Below, piece after piece: positions 11,397 through 20,308 of a DNA stretch of 64,000 nt. Both the position numbers and the translations under genes were made by a program. Numbering within the stretch: the first letter of the stretch is position 1; every line of letters starts with the position of its first letter. A model generated the notes under the pieces. That model ran no database searches. It was not told the origin of the DNA and worked only from the letters and a program-made list of their open reading frames with translations. Source of the DNA: Streptomyces sp. DHE7-1 (GTDB lineage: Bacteria > Actinomycetota > Actinomycetes > Streptomycetales > Streptomycetaceae); contig JACJDG010000003.1 in NCBI GenBank assembly GCA_016432725.1, forward strand, positions 2,046,001 through 2,110,000. The letters are read 5' to 3'.

Positions 11397-11417
11397 CGGG
11401 GCCAGTTTATCCGGAGG

Positions 11418-12227
11418 TCAGCCCCGCCCGTGCCGGAGCGCGGGGTGCTCGCCGGCGGCGACCAGGTCGGACACCGCGGCCTTGGGGTCACGGCCGGTGA
11501 CCAGGGACTCGCCGACCAGCACCGCGTCGGCGCCGGCGTTGGCGTAGGCGATCAGGTCGTGCGGCCCGCGCACTCCGGACTCGGCGACCTTGACGAGGTG
11601 GTCGGGGATCTCCGGGGCGACCCGCTCGAACGTGCCGCGGTCGACCCGCAGGGTCTTCAGGTTGCGCGCGTTGACGCCGATGACCTTGGCGCCCGCGTCC
11701 ACCGCCCGCTCGACCTCGTCCTCGTCGTGCACCTCGACCAGCGGGGTGAGGCCGATGGAGACGGCCCGCTCGATCAGCGACTCCAGGGCCGGCTGGTCCA
11801 GGGCGGCGACGATCAGCAGCGCGAGGTCGGCGCCGTAGGCGCGAGCCTCCCAGAGCTGGTACGACGTGACGATGAAGTCCTTGCGCAGGACCGGGATGTC
11901 CACGCGTGCGCGGACCGCCTCCAGGTCGGCCAGCGAGCCGCCGAAACGGCGCTCCTCGGTGAGGACCGAGATGACGGCGGCGCCGCCCGCCTCGTAGTCC
12001 GCCGCGAGCCCGGCCGGGTCGGCGATCGCGGCCAGCGCGCCCTTGGAGGGGCTGGAGCGCTTGACCTCACAGATGACCTTGACGCCGTCGCCCTTGAGCG
12101 CGGCCACCCCGTCCTTGGCGGGGCGGGCCTTCGCCGCGCGCTCCTTGAGCTCGTCGAGGCTGACGCGCGCCTGCCGCTCCGCGAGGTCGGCACGGACTCC
12201 GTCGATGATCTCGTCGAGCACACTCAC
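11418..12227 (-). CDS. trpC: Indole-3-glycerol phosphate synthase
   Basis: 269 residues, GTG start with a G-rich ribosome site (GGGGG) 10 bases upstream. It is a TIM barrel that closes the indole ring of CdRP. Motifs visible are [13 protein letters not shown] (catalytic Lys), [36 protein letters not shown] and [10 protein letters not shown]. First gene of the trpC-trpM-trpB-trpA unit. Confidence 0.98.
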   Translation of the reverse strand: MSVLDEIIDGVRADLAERQARVSLDELKERAAKARPAKDGVAALKGDGVKVICEVKRSSPSKGALAAIADPAGLAADYEAGGAAVISVLTEERRFGGSLADLEAVRARVDIPVLRKDFIVTSYQLWEARAYGADLALLIVAALDQPALESLIERAVSIGLTPLVEVHDEDEVERAVDAGAKVIGVNARNLKTLRVDRGTFERVAPEIPDHLVKVAESGVRGPHDLIAYANAGADAVLVGESLVTGRDPKAAVSDLVAAGEHPALRHGRG

Positions 12228-12259
12228 GCGAGCGGCCCCCTTTCAGACGGTCGTTCCTT

Positions 12260-12275
12260 CAGGTTCCGAAACCTG
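12260..12275 (-). promoter_or_regulatory. Small inverted repeat in the trpC leader
   Basis: A perfect 6-bp inverted repeat with a 4-base loop (CAGGTT/AACCTG) lies about 35 bases upstream of the trpC GTG. It could be part of an RNA leader or an operator. It is too short to be a convincing terminator, and I see no leader peptide with Trp codons. Confidence 0.3.
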
Positions 12276-12360
12276 TGGTCACTGCGATGGTATCCGGAGG
12301 ACGGCCGAGGCCTCGCATCCGGTGGACGGCGGTCCCACGACCTGGACGTCCACCGCGGGG

Positions 12361-12798
12361 TCAGGGATGCAGCCAGCCGCCGAACGGCAGGTTCCGGACA
12401 ACGGTGAACACCAGCAGCAGCGCGCCGGCGGTCCACAGCGGGACCCGGCCCGGTTCGAACCGCGCCGCCCGGCCGCGCGCCGCGCGCACCACCCAGACGG
12501 TCCACAGCACCGCGAAGCCGAGGTAGGCGGCCACCCCCGCCGCGTTGTCGTGCAGGGCCGTGAGGAGGTCGCCGTGGACGAAGGCGTGGGCGCTGCGCAG
12601 TCCGCCGCAGCCGGGGCAGTACAGACCGGTCAGGCCGTAGAGCGGGCACACCGGGTAGTGGCCGGGCTCGTTGGGGTCGACGGTGCCGACGTACGCGAAG
12701 GCCCCGGCGACGGCCGCGAGGACACCGACCGGGACGGCGAGCCGGTTCCAGCGGGTGACGGGGGTGGTGCGCGGGGCGATGCCGCTGTCGGGGTTCAC
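12361..12798 (-). CDS. DUF2752 family membrane protein
   Basis: 145 residues. The DUF2752 signature CPLYGLTGLYCPGCGGLRS, with its three cysteines, lies at about residues 51-69. There are about three hydrophobic segments, at 21-41, 86-101 and 120-138. The biochemical role of the family is unknown; the Cys motif could bind a metal. Upstream of trpC in the same direction, with 133 bases between them, so probably a separate transcript. The next gene start supported by sequence, ATG 12798, is used. Confidence 0.85.
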   Translation of the reverse strand: MNPDSGIAPRTTPVTRWNRLAVPVGVLAAVAGAFAYVGTVDPNEPGHYPVCPLYGLTGLYCPGCGGLRSAHAFVHGDLLTALHDNAAGVAAYLGFAVLWTVWVVRAARGRAARFEPGRVPLWTAGALLLVFTVVRNLPFGGWLHP

Positions 12799-12834
12799 GT
12801 CGGCATTCTGCCCCGCACGCGCGCCGCACGCGCG

Positions 12835-12872
12835 CGAGGGGCGGCCCCACCGGATGTGGTGGCCGCCCCTCG
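12835..12872 (-). terminator. Terminator downstream of the HGxxPAAW gene
   Basis: 12-bp perfect outer arms (12835-12846 and 12861-12872) continue into an inner CCAC/GTGG stem. It is placed between the stop of the HGxxPAAW gene and the DUF2752 start. Confidence 0.75.
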
Positions 12873-12891
12873 CGGGTGCGCTGCGGCGGAC

Positions 12892-13149
12892 TCAGCCCTC
12901 GGCGCCGGCCGGCTCGCGGCTCGTGACATGGCCGCCGTGCGGGGCGGTCCGGGTGCGCTTCTGCTGGCCGAGGCCCATGGTGCGCATGGCGGCGCCGACG
13001 ACGCCGCCGAGGAGCACGATCACCATGCCGGCCCAGAAGCCGACCGGCTGGGCCATCACCATGAAGGCACCCGCGACGCAGAAACCGATGAAGGCGATGA
13101 TGACGCCGGTCCAGGCGGCCGGGGTGTGACCGTGGCTGCTGCCCGCCAT
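12892..13149 (-). CDS. HGxxPAAW-motif small membrane protein
   Basis: 85 residues starting at ATG 13149, which has a GAGGAG ribosome site. The N-terminal HGHTPAAW motif defines the family. Two membrane segments follow (VIIAFIGFCVAGAFMVMA and FWAGMVIVLLGGVVGAAM), then a basic tail. Function unknown; conserved in actinobacteria next to trp genes. The upstream 160 bases contain a duplicated GACACGTAC at about 13176-13196, which may be promoter-related. Confidence 0.85.
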   Translation of the reverse strand: MAGSSHGHTPAAWTGVIIAFIGFCVAGAFMVMAQPVGFWAGMVIVLLGGVVGAAMRTMGLGQQKRTRTAPHGGHVTSREPAGAEG

Positions 13150-13314
13150 GACTTGCTCCTCGTTGCTTGTACGTGTCGAAGTACGTGTCCGTACGGTTCC
13201 GAGCGCGTCACCGTCCGAGCCGGGCGCTCTTCGTCCATTGTCCCGTACGCACGCGCGTGCCGGACGCGGGGGTGGCGTCTGGTTCGCCACATCCGGCCGG
13301 GTGCGGGCGCGAGC

Positions 13315-13947
13315 TCAGGCGCCGGTGGGGTCCTCGCCGCGGTCCAGGGCCTTCCAGATCTCCTCGGGGCGCTCCGGGTCGGCCGGCGGCCCGGCCTTGC
13401 GGCGCGGACGGTCCGAGCCGCGCTCGTAGCGGCCGGACATCGCGGGCCACCGGTCGCCGTAGCGCAGCGCCAGCACGCCGGCGAGCAGGATCAGCAGGCC
13501 GCCGGCGGCGGCGACGTAGGGCCAGCCGGTGTGCGACAGGGCGGTGACCGCGGCCGAGGTGTCGCCGGTGGTCCGGGCGGCCTCCTCGTCCAGCGCGGAG
13601 CTGTCGGAGGCCCCGGCGAACGCGGCGGCGACGATGCCGGCGCCGCTGAGCGCGAGCAGCGCGGCGACGGCGAGGCGGCCGGCCCGGCGGACGGCGAAGA
13701 CGGCGACGAGCGCGGCCAGTCCCACTATGGCCAGGGCAGCGGGGACGCCGGTGACGTCGCTGCCCTTGGCGGTCAGCGGGAACGCGCCGCCGGCCACCGT
13801 GGCGGTGCCCTCCGACCAGCGCTGCCGGCTCGCGAGCAGGGTCACGGCCGCGCCGAGCGCGCCGGACAGCAGGGCCACGGCGAGGCTCCGCCGGCCGGAC
13901 CGGCTGGGTGCGGCGGCTTCGGAACGGGGGTGAGGTACGGCAGTCAC
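13315..13947 (-). CDS. Tryptophan-biosynthesis-associated membrane protein (TIGR02234 type)
   Basis: 210 residues from GTG 13947. The family is Trp_oprn_chp: about four membrane segments (roughly 22-40, 68-85, 91-112 and 143-162) with a conserved W-x-E-G after the first segment (RQRWSEGTATV) and a charged C-terminal tail ending near EEIWKALDRGEDPT. It lies directly downstream of trpE, as expected for the family. The role is unknown; a link to tryptophan or precursor transport has been guessed only from gene neighbourhood. Confidence 0.87.
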   Translation of the reverse strand: MTAVPHPRSEAAAPSRSGRRSLAVALLSGALGAAVTLLASRQRWSEGTATVAGGAFPLTAKGSDVTGVPAALAIVGLAALVAVFAVRRAGRLAVAALLALSGAGIVAAAFAGASDSSALDEEAARTTGDTSAAVTALSHTGWPYVAAAGGLLILLAGVLALRYGDRWPAMSGRYERGSDRPRRKAGPPADPERPEEIWKALDRGEDPTGA

Positions 13948-13964
13948 GTACTCCACTATCGCCT

Positions 13965-13994
13965 GAACCCCGGGTGAGGCGTCACCCGGGGTTC
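13965..13994 (-). terminator. Hairpin downstream of trpE
   Basis: Perfect 13-bp inverted repeat with a GGCG loop, 12 bases after the trpE stop. It is a likely terminator, though partial read-through to the following membrane-protein gene is plausible. Confidence 0.75.
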
Positions 13995-14006
13995 GGCACG
14001 GGCGCT

Positions 14007-15514
14007 CTAGCCGCCCAGACGGTTGGCCGTGTGCACCGCCCGCAGCACCGCGGCGGCCTTGTTCCGGCACTCCTGGTCCTCGGCGGCCGGGTCGGAGTCG
14101 GCGACGATGCCGGCCCCGGCCTGGACGTGGGCGGTCCCGTCCCGGAGCAGGGCCGTGCGGATGGCGATCGCGGTGTCGGAGTCGCCCGCGAAGTCGAGGT
14201 AGCCGACGCAGCCGCCGTACAGGCCGCGCCGGGACGGTTCGAGCTCGTCGATGATCTGCATGGCGCGGGGCTTGGGTGCGCCGGAGAGGGTGCCCGCCGG
14301 GAAGCAGGCGGTCAGCACGTCGAAGGCGGTACGGCCCTCGGCGACCCGGCCGGTCACCGTGGAGACGATGTGCATGACGTGCGAGTAGCGCTCGATGGAC
14401 ATGAAGTCGACGACCTCCACCGAGCCGGGCTCGCAGACCCGGCCGAGGTCGTTGCGGCCGAGGTCGACCAGCATCAGGTGCTCGGCGCGTTCCTTGGGGT
14501 CGGCGAGCAGTTCGTCGGCGAGGGCCTGGTCCTCCTGCGGGGTGGCGCCGCGGTGCCGGGTGCCGGCGATGGGGTGGACCATCGCGCGCCCGTCCTCGAC
14601 CTTCACCAGCGCCTCGGGGGACGAGCCGACGACGTCGAACCCGTCGAAGCGGAACAGGTACATGTACGGCGAGGGGTTGGTGGCCCTGAGGACCCGGTAG
14701 ACGTCGAGCGCGCTCGCCGTGCACGGGGTCTCGAAGCGCTGCGAGGGCACGACCTGGAAGGCCTCGCCCGCGCGGATGCGCTCCTTGACGTCCTCGACGG
14801 CCGCCCGGAAGTCGGGGCCGCCCCAGCGGGCGGTGTACTCGGGCACCTCCGAGGGCGGCAGCACCGCCGGGGGCTGGGCGACCGCGCGGCCGAGGTCGGC
14901 CTCCATGGCGTCGAGGCGGGCCACCGCGTCGGCGTGGGCCTCGTCGACGCCGGTCTCGAGGTCGTTGTGGTTGATCGCGTTGGCGATCAGCAGGACCGAT
15001 CCCTCCCAGTGGTCCATGACGGCGAGGTCGCTGGTGAGGAGCATGGTCAGCTCGGGCAGCCCGAGGTCGTCGCGCTCGCCGGGGCCGATCTTCTCCAGGC
15101 GGCGGACGATGTCGTAGCCGAGGTAGCCGACCATGCCGCCGGTGAAGGGCGGCATGCCCTCCTGGTTCGGGGTGTGCAGGGTCTGGATGGTGGCGCGCAG
15201 GGCGGCGAGCGGGTCGCCGTCGACGGGGACGCCGACGGGCGGGGTGCCGAGCCAGTGCGCCTGGCCGTCGCGGGTGGTGAGGGTGGCCGCGGAGCGCACA
15301 CCGACGAAGGAGTAGCGGGACCAGGAGCGCCCTCCCCAGGGCTGAACGCCTGGGAGGTGCCCCCATCCGCGGACTCCAGCAGGAAGGTGCCGGGGCGTTC
15401 GGCGGCGAGCTTGCGGTAGAGCGCGACCGGGGTGTCGCCGTCGGCGAGGAGCTTGCGGGTGACCGGGATGACACGCCGGTCGGTGGCGAGCTTGCGGAAG
15501 GTCTCGAGGTCCAT
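14007..15514 (-). CDS. trpE: Anthranilate synthase component I (one frameshift and a 10-residue insertion)
   Basis: About 502 residues when one base is restored near 15334-15337. TrpE makes anthranilate from chorismate with ammonia from the TrpG subunit. Visible motifs are [71 protein letters not shown] and [11 protein letters not shown], all typical of the chorismate site. No glutaminase domain is fused. Between the conserved LLES and RYSF the spacing is 18 residues instead of about 8; the extra part coincides with a palindromic repeat. It starts 12 bases after hisI. In the uncorrected sequence the N-terminal frame runs out of register after about 60 codons. Confidence 0.93.
15331..15364. 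repeat. Short palindromic element inserted in the trpE coding sequence
   Basis: Inverted arms CCTCCCCAGG (15331-15340) and CCTGGGAGG (15349-15357) plus a flanking C-run form a hairpin-forming element. Together with one missing base it accounts for exactly 30 extra nucleotides in trpE. From memory, very similar palindromes (GGGGGCACCTCCCAG... CTGGGGGAG) are scattered in Streptomyces genomes, usually between genes. No second copy was noticed in this window. Confidence 0.55.
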
Positions 15515-15525
15515 GGCGGCAGACC

Positions 15526-15921
15526 CTACTGATCAGCGGTCGCCGGGCGGCCCTGCGGGGCGCTCGCGCCGGAGTCGTCCCGGAACAGGACGTCCTCGTC
15601 GAAGCAGGTCCGGGCGCCGGTGTGGCAGGCGGCGCCGACCTGGTCGACCTTGACCAGCACGGTGTCGGCGTCGCAGTCCAGGGCGACCGACCTCACCCGC
15701 TGGACGTGGCCGGAGGTGTCTCCCTTGACCCAGTACTCCTGGCGGCTGCGCGACCAGTAGGTGCAGCGGCCGGTGGTCAGCGTGCGGTGCAGCGCCTCGT
15801 CGTCCATCCAGCCGAGCATGAGCACCTCGCCGGTGTCGTACTGCTGGGCGATGGCCGGGAGGAGTCCGTCGGCGCTGCGCTTCAGGCGCGCGGCGATCTC
15901 GGGGTCGAGAGAGCTGGTCAT
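15526..15921 (-). CDS. hisI: Phosphoribosyl-AMP cyclohydrolase
   Basis: 131 residues, ATG 15921. Third step of histidine synthesis: opens the purine ring of PR-AMP. Zn and Mg ligands are in [17 protein letters not shown] and [10 protein letters not shown], preceded by [15 protein letters not shown] and [18 protein letters not shown]. It is the stand-alone HisI without the HisE domain, as in actinobacteria. Located upstream of trpE, away from the main his cluster. Confidence 0.97.
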   Translation of the reverse strand: MTSSLDPEIAARLKRSADGLLPAIAQQYDTGEVLMLGWMDDEALHRTLTTGRCTYWSRSRQEYWVKGDTSGHVQRVRSVALDCDADTVLVKVDQVGAACHTGARTCFDEDVLFRDDSGASAPQGRPATADQ

Positions 15922-16060
15922 GGGTGCCATTGTGCCGCGTGGGCCGGCCGGTTCCGGGTTCCTGTCCAGGGGATGGGCGGTCGGTGGACGGCATCCGGGA
16001 CGGGCCCGGGTGGCGGGGTGACGGGTGGGCGGACCGGTTACGGAGTCGTAGGCTGACTCC

Positions 16061-16696
16061 ATGTCGACCTTCGCCAAGCGTGAACGGCTCCTGCTCGCCG
16101 ACCTCTTGGAAACCGTCGGGCCGGACGCCCCCACCCTCTGCGAGGGCTGGCGGACCCGGGACCTGGCCGCGCACGTGGTGGTGCGCGAGCGCCGCCCGGA
16201 CGCGGCGGGTGGCGCGCTGATCAAGCCGCTGGCCTCCCGCCTGGAGAAGGTGCTGGCCGAGTACGCCGCGAAGCCCTTCGAGGAGCTGATCCAGCTCATC
16301 CGGACCGGTCCGCCGCGCTTCTCGCCGTTCCAGCTCAAGCAGGTCGACGAGGCCGCCAACACGGTCGAGTTCTACGTGCACACCGAGGACGTGCGCCGGG
16401 CCCAGCCGGAGTGGAGCCCGCGCGAGCTGGACGCGGTGTTCCAGGACGCCCTGTGGTCGCGTCTGGAGCGCACCGCCCGGCTGCTGGGCCGGGGCGTGCC
16501 CACCGGTCTGGTGCTGCGCCGCCCGGACGGCCAGACGGCGGTGGCACACCGGGGTGTGCCGGTGGTGACGGTGACCGGTGAGCCCTCGGAGCTGCTGATG
16601 TTCGCCTTCGGCCGGCAGAGCGAGGCGAAGGTGGAGCTGGACGGCGACGAGAACGCGATCGCCACCCTGCACGAGTCGAAGCAGCTCGGCTTCTGA
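16061..16696 (+). CDS. TIGR03085 family metal-binding protein (mycothiol-dependent isomerase-like)
   Basis: 211 residues. The N-terminal part resembles the DinB-like/mycothiol-dependent maleylpyruvate isomerase fold: [23 protein letters not shown], with the conserved His that binds a divalent metal, and later [13 protein letters not shown]. The protein ends with a sterol-carrier-like half typical of TIGR03085 ([10 protein letters not shown]). Mycothiol is the actinobacterial thiol cofactor, so a thiol-dependent reaction is possible, but the substrate is unknown. Divergent from hisI across 139 bases. Confidence 0.85.
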   Translation: MSTFAKRERLLLADLLETVGPDAPTLCEGWRTRDLAAHVVVRERRPDAAGGALIKPLASRLEKVLAEYAAKPFEELIQLIRTGPPRFSPFQLKQVDEAANTVEFYVHTEDVRRAQPEWSPRELDAVFQDALWSRLERTARLLGRGVPTGLVLRRPDGQTAVAHRGVPVVTVTGEPSELLMFAFGRQSEAKVELDGDENAIATLHESKQLGF

Positions 16697-16750
16697 AGCC
16701 GGGCCTTTCGGGACCGTGGGATCCGGGACCGGGCATCCGGGAGGCGCCGC

Positions 16751-17149
16751 ATGATCAAGGTCGCGATGACCAGTGTGTTCGTGGACGACGTGGCGAAGGC
16801 GCACGCCTTCTACACGGAGGTCCTGGGGTTCGAGACCCGGCTGCACATGGATCCGGGAGGCGGTACGCCGTTCGTCACGGTGGGGGCGCGTGAGGGGGCC
16901 CAGCCGGACCTCCAGTTGCTGCTGGAGCCCGGGCAGGGCCCGATCGCGGAGCCGTACCGCACCGCGCTCTACGAGGCGGGGATCCCGTGCATCGTCTTCT
17001 CCGTGGACGACCTGCCGGCGGAGTACGAGCGGCTGCGCGGGCTCGGTGTGCGGTTCCCGCATCCCCCGCGGGAACAGGGCCCGGTGCTCGCGGCGGTGTT
17101 CGACGACTCGGTCGGCAACCTGGTGCAGCTCACTCAGCCGAGGGTGTGA
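16751..17149 (+). CDS. VOC (glyoxalase/bleomycin-resistance) superfamily protein
   Basis: 132 residues in the two-module beta-alpha-beta-beta-beta fold. MTSVFVDDVAKAHAFYTEVLGF opens the first module and VFSVDDLPAEYERLRGLGVRF the second, ending VFDDSVGNLVQLTQ. Metal-ligand positions (His/Glu/Gln) are only partly recognisable, so the substrate is unknown. It may share a transcript with the gene 54 bases upstream; it converges on the MFS gene with only 3 bases between stops. Confidence 0.85.
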   Translation: MIKVAMTSVFVDDVAKAHAFYTEVLGFETRLHMDPGGGTPFVTVGAREGAQPDLQLLLEPGQGPIAEPYRTALYEAGIPCIVFSVDDLPAEYERLRGLGVRFPHPPREQGPVLAAVFDDSVGNLVQLTQPRV

Positions 17150-17152
17150 GCG

Positions 17153-18406
17153 TCAGCGGGGCAGTTCGGCTCGGCGCAGCCCGGAGACGGCCAGGGCGAC
17201 CACCCCGCCGAGTCCGCAGACGGCCGCGCTGGTCACGAACACCGGGCCGAGGCCGAAGGCCCCGATGGCGGCGGCCGCGAAGGGCATGCTCAGCGGGGCC
17301 AGGCCGAGGCTGACCACACTGGCGACGGCGGTGACCCGGCCGAGGTAGGCGGGGTCGGTCAGCGTCTGCAGCAGGGCTCCGCACAGCACCCCGCTGAGCC
17401 CGGCGAGCAGCCCGATGAGCAGGGCGACGCCGACCGCCCCGACGAGCTGGGGCACGTAGGCGAGGGCGCCGATGGCGACCGATCCGGCGAGGATCGCCCA
17501 GCCGGCGACCAGTCCCGCGCGCGGCACCCGGCCCCGCACGGCGAGCAGCAGCGAGGCGGCGCCCGCTCCGGCGCCGAATCCGGCGAGCACCCAGCCCATG
17601 CCGGCGGCGCCCCAGCCGCGCCGGTCGGCGAGCAGGGTCAGGCCGACGTTGAGCGGGCCGACGAAGCCGAAGTCTCCGAGGGCGATGGCGAGCATGAGCG
17701 GGGCGAGGACGCGGTGGCCGCGGATGTAGCGCAGACCGCCGGCCAGATCGGCCCAGGCGGTGGTGCGCGGGGCGCCGGCCTTGCCGTCGCCGGGCAGGGG
17801 GCGCAGGCGCACGGAGATCAGCAGCGGTACGGAGACGGCGATCAGCAGTCCGGCGAGGGCGAAGGCGGCCGGCGCGCCGCCCAGGGCCACGCCGAGTCCG
17901 CCGAGCGGGGCGCCGGCGACGCCCGCGCAGCGGATGGCGAGGCCGCGCATGCCCTGCACGCGGGCGAGCTGTCCCTTGCCGGTGATCCTGGCCGGGAGGG
18001 CGCCCACGGCGGGCATGAACACGGCGTCGACGGTGCCGAAGAGCAGGGCCAGCAGCGCGAGCGGCCACAGTCCGGGGCCGGTGAGGAACAGCAGGGCGGC
18101 CACCGCGAGGACGGCCGCGCAGCGCACGGCGTCGCTGCCGATGACGACGCGGCGCGGGCCGAGCCGGTCGGCGAGCACTCCCCCGCCGAGCATCAGCACG
18201 GCCCTGGGCAGCGCGCTGACGGACATCACGACACCGGCCTGCGCGGGGGTGCCGGCCTGGACGGCGGCCCAGGACAGGGCGATGTAGTAGACGCTGTCGC
18301 CGAGCATGGAGGCGGTGTAGGCGCCGAGCCAGCGCAGCACGTTGGAGTCGCGGTGGGCGGGGCGGTCCTCGGTGGCGGAGGCCGGGGATATGAGCGTTTC
18401 GGTCAC
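17153..18406 (-). CDS. MFS transporter, probable drug or metabolite exporter
   Basis: 417 residues with about 12 hydrophobic segments. The MFS loop motif between TM2 and TM3 is ADRLGPRR. SVYYIALSWAAVQAG and the low number of charged residues within the helices fit the MFS_3/enterobactin-exporter-like group. Start GTG 18406 lies 13 bases after the stop of the ArsR-type regulator, so the two are surely co-transcribed and the regulator likely controls export. Confidence 0.88.
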   Translation of the reverse strand: MTETLISPASATEDRPAHRDSNVLRWLGAYTASMLGDSVYYIALSWAAVQAGTPAQAGVVMSVSALPRAVLMLGGGVLADRLGPRRVVIGSDAVRCAAVLAVAALLFLTGPGLWPLALLALLFGTVDAVFMPAVGALPARITGKGQLARVQGMRGLAIRCAGVAGAPLGGLGVALGGAPAAFALAGLLIAVSVPLLISVRLRPLPGDGKAGAPRTTAWADLAGGLRYIRGHRVLAPLMLAIALGDFGFVGPLNVGLTLLADRRGWGAAGMGWVLAGFGAGAGAASLLLAVRGRVPRAGLVAGWAILAGSVAIGALAYVPQLVGAVGVALLIGLLAGLSGVLCGALLQTLTDPAYLGRVTAVASVVSLGLAPLSMPFAAAAIGAFGLGPVFVTSAAVCGLGGVVALAVSGLRRAELPR

Positions 18407-18419
18407 GGCGGGGCCCTTC

Positions 18420-19007
18420 TCAGACGCGGAACGGGAATCCGTACACGTGCAGCGCGACGTGCTCGCGCCCTTCGGTCTCGCCGTCGGCTTCGGCGGACCG
18501 GCCCGACTCGTCGTACCGGCGGATCAGTGCGAGCAGTTCGTCCTGCAGTTCGCGCAGTTCGGGCGCGGTGAGGCGGAGCAGGGACTCGCTGTCGGCCGCG
18601 GCCGCGTTCCACTCGGCGCTCCACGTGGGCCGTTCGTCGAGGTAGCGGCGGTAGAGGTCGGTGCGCTGGTCGTGGAAGAGCCGGGTCGCCGCCAAGTGCG
18701 CTGCCGCCGTCTCGGGTGCGTCCCGGAAGTCCTTGTCACGGATGCTCACGCCCTCGGAGGAGGGCTGCCACCAGCGTTCCCGGCCGTCCGCGCTCTGCGG
18801 CCGGGCCTCCTCGATGAGGCCGTGCTCGGCGAGCTTGCGCAGGTGGTAGCTGACCAGCGAGACGGCCTCGTCGACCTGGTCGGCGAGGTGCGACGCGGTC
18901 GCCTTGTCGGCCACGCACAGGGCTCGGTACAGCTTCATCCGCAGCGGGTGGGCCAGTGCCTTCAGCGTGCCCACGTCCGTGATGGGACGGCTCCCCTTGG
19001 CTGTCAT
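18420..19007 (-). CDS. ArsR/HTH_20-type winged-helix transcriptional regulator
   Basis: 195 residues from ATG 19007. A winged helix at about residues 10-85 contains LKALAHPLRMKLYRALCVADKATASHLAD and the recognition helix VSLVSYHLRKLAEHGLI, then the wing ERWWQPSSEG. The C-terminal helical half probably senses a ligand or dimerises. No metal-binding Cys pair of classical ArsR is seen, so metal sensing is not supported. The frame is open upstream to 19097, but that part overlaps the AT-rich operator region. Precedes the MFS exporter gene. Confidence 0.88.
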   Translation of the reverse strand: MTAKGSRPITDVGTLKALAHPLRMKLYRALCVADKATASHLADQVDEAVSLVSYHLRKLAEHGLIEEARPQSADGRERWWQPSSEGVSIRDKDFRDAPETAAAHLAATRLFHDQRTDLYRRYLDERPTWSAEWNAAAADSESLLRLTAPELRELQDELLALIRRYDESGRSAEADGETEGREHVALHVYGFPFRV

Positions 19008-19020
19008 GTCTCCGACTCTA

Positions 19021-19072
19021 GATGCGAAAGAAAAATTGCACAATGAATGTTGCGCAACTTCTCTTTCGTATC
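19021..19072 (-). promoter_or_regulatory. Operator/promoter region of the ArsR-MFS unit
   Basis: An unusually AT-rich stretch immediately upstream of the regulator start. Outer arms GATGCGAAAGAA (19021-19032) and CTCTTTCGTATC (19061-19072) are inverted with 10 of 12 matches. Inside are two self-complementary boxes, TTGCACAA (19036-19043) and TTGCGCAA (19050-19057), 14 bases apart. The layout suits two dimers of a winged-helix repressor, most simply autoregulation. Confidence 0.6.
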
Positions 19073-19104
19073 TGTCGGGGAAGCGGGTCCCGGCCATGAG
19101 AAAG

Positions 19105-19132
19105 CCCCGGCCGCCTCGTCGGGCGGCCGGGG
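19105..19132 (-). terminator. Terminator of the hisD-hisF operon
   Basis: Perfect 11-bp inverted repeat (19105-19115 and 19122-19132) with a 6-base loop. On the - strand it is followed by CTTTCTC, a weak U-tract, 20 bases after the hisF stop. Confidence 0.85.
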
Positions 19133-19151
19133 CCGGGTGTTCGGGACGGCG

Positions 19152-19907
19152 TCACCGCACGGGGTGGCCGGCCTCCCGCAGGGTCTGCTTGACCTCACCG
19201 ATGCGCAGGTCGCCGAAGTGGAAGACGGAGGCCGCCAGGACGGCGTCCGCACCCGCGTCGACGGCCGGCGGGAAGTCCGCCAGCCGGCCGGCACCACCGG
19301 AGGCGATCACCGGGACGGTGACGTGCTTGCGGACCGCGGCGATCATCTCCAGGTCGTAGCCGTCCTTGGTGCCGTCGGCGTCCATGGAGTTGAGCAGGAT
19401 CTCCCCGGCGCCCAGCTCGGCCGCGCGGTGGGCCCACTCGACGGCGTCGATGCCGGTGCCCCTGCGGCCGCCGTGGGTGGTCACCTCGAAGGCGCCGCCC
19501 TCGGTGCGGCGCGCGTCCACCGAGAGCACCAGGACCTGCCGGCCGAACCGCTCCGCGATCTCCCGGATCAGTTCGGGGCGGGCGATGGCCGCGGTGTTCA
19601 CGCCCACCTTGTCCGCGCCGGCCCGCAGCAGCCTGTCCACGTCCTCCGCGGTGCGGACGCCGCCGCCGACCGTCAGCGGGATGAAGACCTGCTCGGCGGT
19701 GCGGCGCACCACGTCGTAGGTGGTCTCCCGGTCGCCGGAGGACGCGGTGATGTCCAGGAACGTCAGCTCGTCGGCGCCCTCGGCGTCGTACACCTTGGCC
19801 ATCTCGACGGGGTCGCCCGCGTCGCGCAGGTTCTGGAAGTTGACGCCCTTGACGACCCGGCCGTTGTCCACGTCCAGGCAGGGGATGACTCGGACCGCCA
19901 GGGTCAT
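19152..19907 (-). CDS. hisF: Imidazole glycerol phosphate synthase subunit HisF
   Basis: 251 residues. Cyclase subunit that turns PRFAR plus ammonia from HisH into imidazole glycerol phosphate and AICAR. Catalytic Asp residues lie in [15 protein letters not shown] and [13 protein letters not shown]; phosphate loops are in [11 protein letters not shown] and [15 protein letters not shown] 19907 overlaps the stop of the RidA gene. Last gene of the his operon. Confidence 0.98.
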   Translation of the reverse strand: MTLAVRVIPCLDVDNGRVVKGVNFQNLRDAGDPVEMAKVYDAEGADELTFLDITASSGDRETTYDVVRRTAEQVFIPLTVGGGVRTAEDVDRLLRAGADKVGVNTAAIARPELIREIAERFGRQVLVLSVDARRTEGGAFEVTTHGGRRGTGIDAVEWAHRAAELGAGEILLNSMDADGTKDGYDLEMIAAVRKHVTVPVIASGGAGRLADFPPAVDAGADAVLAASVFHFGDLRIGEVKQTLREAGHPVR

Positions 19908-20308
19908 GAGGTCACGGCTCCTCTGAATGCCTCTAGTTCCACTTCGACCATGATGCGCGGGTCGACGAAGCCCTCCACGACCAGCAGGGTCGCGGCCGGG
20001 CGGACGGAGTCGAAGATCTCCTTGTGGGCGCGGCCCACCGCGTCCACGTCCCGCACATGGGTCAGGTACATCCGGGTGCGCAGCACGGACCCGATGCCGA
20101 GGCCGAACTCACCGATCGCCTCGAGGGCGCTGGTGAAGGCCACCTTGGCCTGTTCGTAGGGGTCGCCCTCCCCGTACAGCACGGTGCCCTTGAAGGACGT
20201 CGTGCCGGCCACCAGCACCCGGTCACCCGCCGCGACGGCGCGCGCGAATCCGAAGCTCTCTTCCCAGGGACTTCCGCTCTGCACGCGCCGCACGGCCTCG
20301 GATGTCAT
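19904..20308 (-). CDS. RidA/YjgF family protein in the his operon
   Basis: 134 residues. RidA proteins hydrolyse reactive enamine/imine intermediates. The arginine typical of active RidA is in [19 protein letters not shown], and the C-terminal [20 protein letters not shown] fits the family. Coupled by ATGA overlaps to priA upstream and hisF downstream. A protective role against imines from amino-acid enzymes is a guess from the family. Confidence 0.88.
   Translation of the reverse strand: MTSEAVRRVQSGSPWEESFGFARAVAAGDRVLVAGTTSFKGTVLYGEGDPYEQAKVAFTSALEAIGEFGLGIGSVLRTRMYLTHVRDVDAVGRAHKEIFDSVRPAATLLVVEGFVDPRIMVEVELEAFRGAVTS

Noticed and set aside
12043..13977. Long + strand frame across trpC, DUF2752 and the following genes
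   Set aside because: Antisense to four recognised genes, low-complexity translation, no ribosome site.
18420..19007. Metal-sensing ArsR repressor
   Set aside because: The cysteine pair in or near the recognition helix of metal sensors is absent; only the fold is supported.
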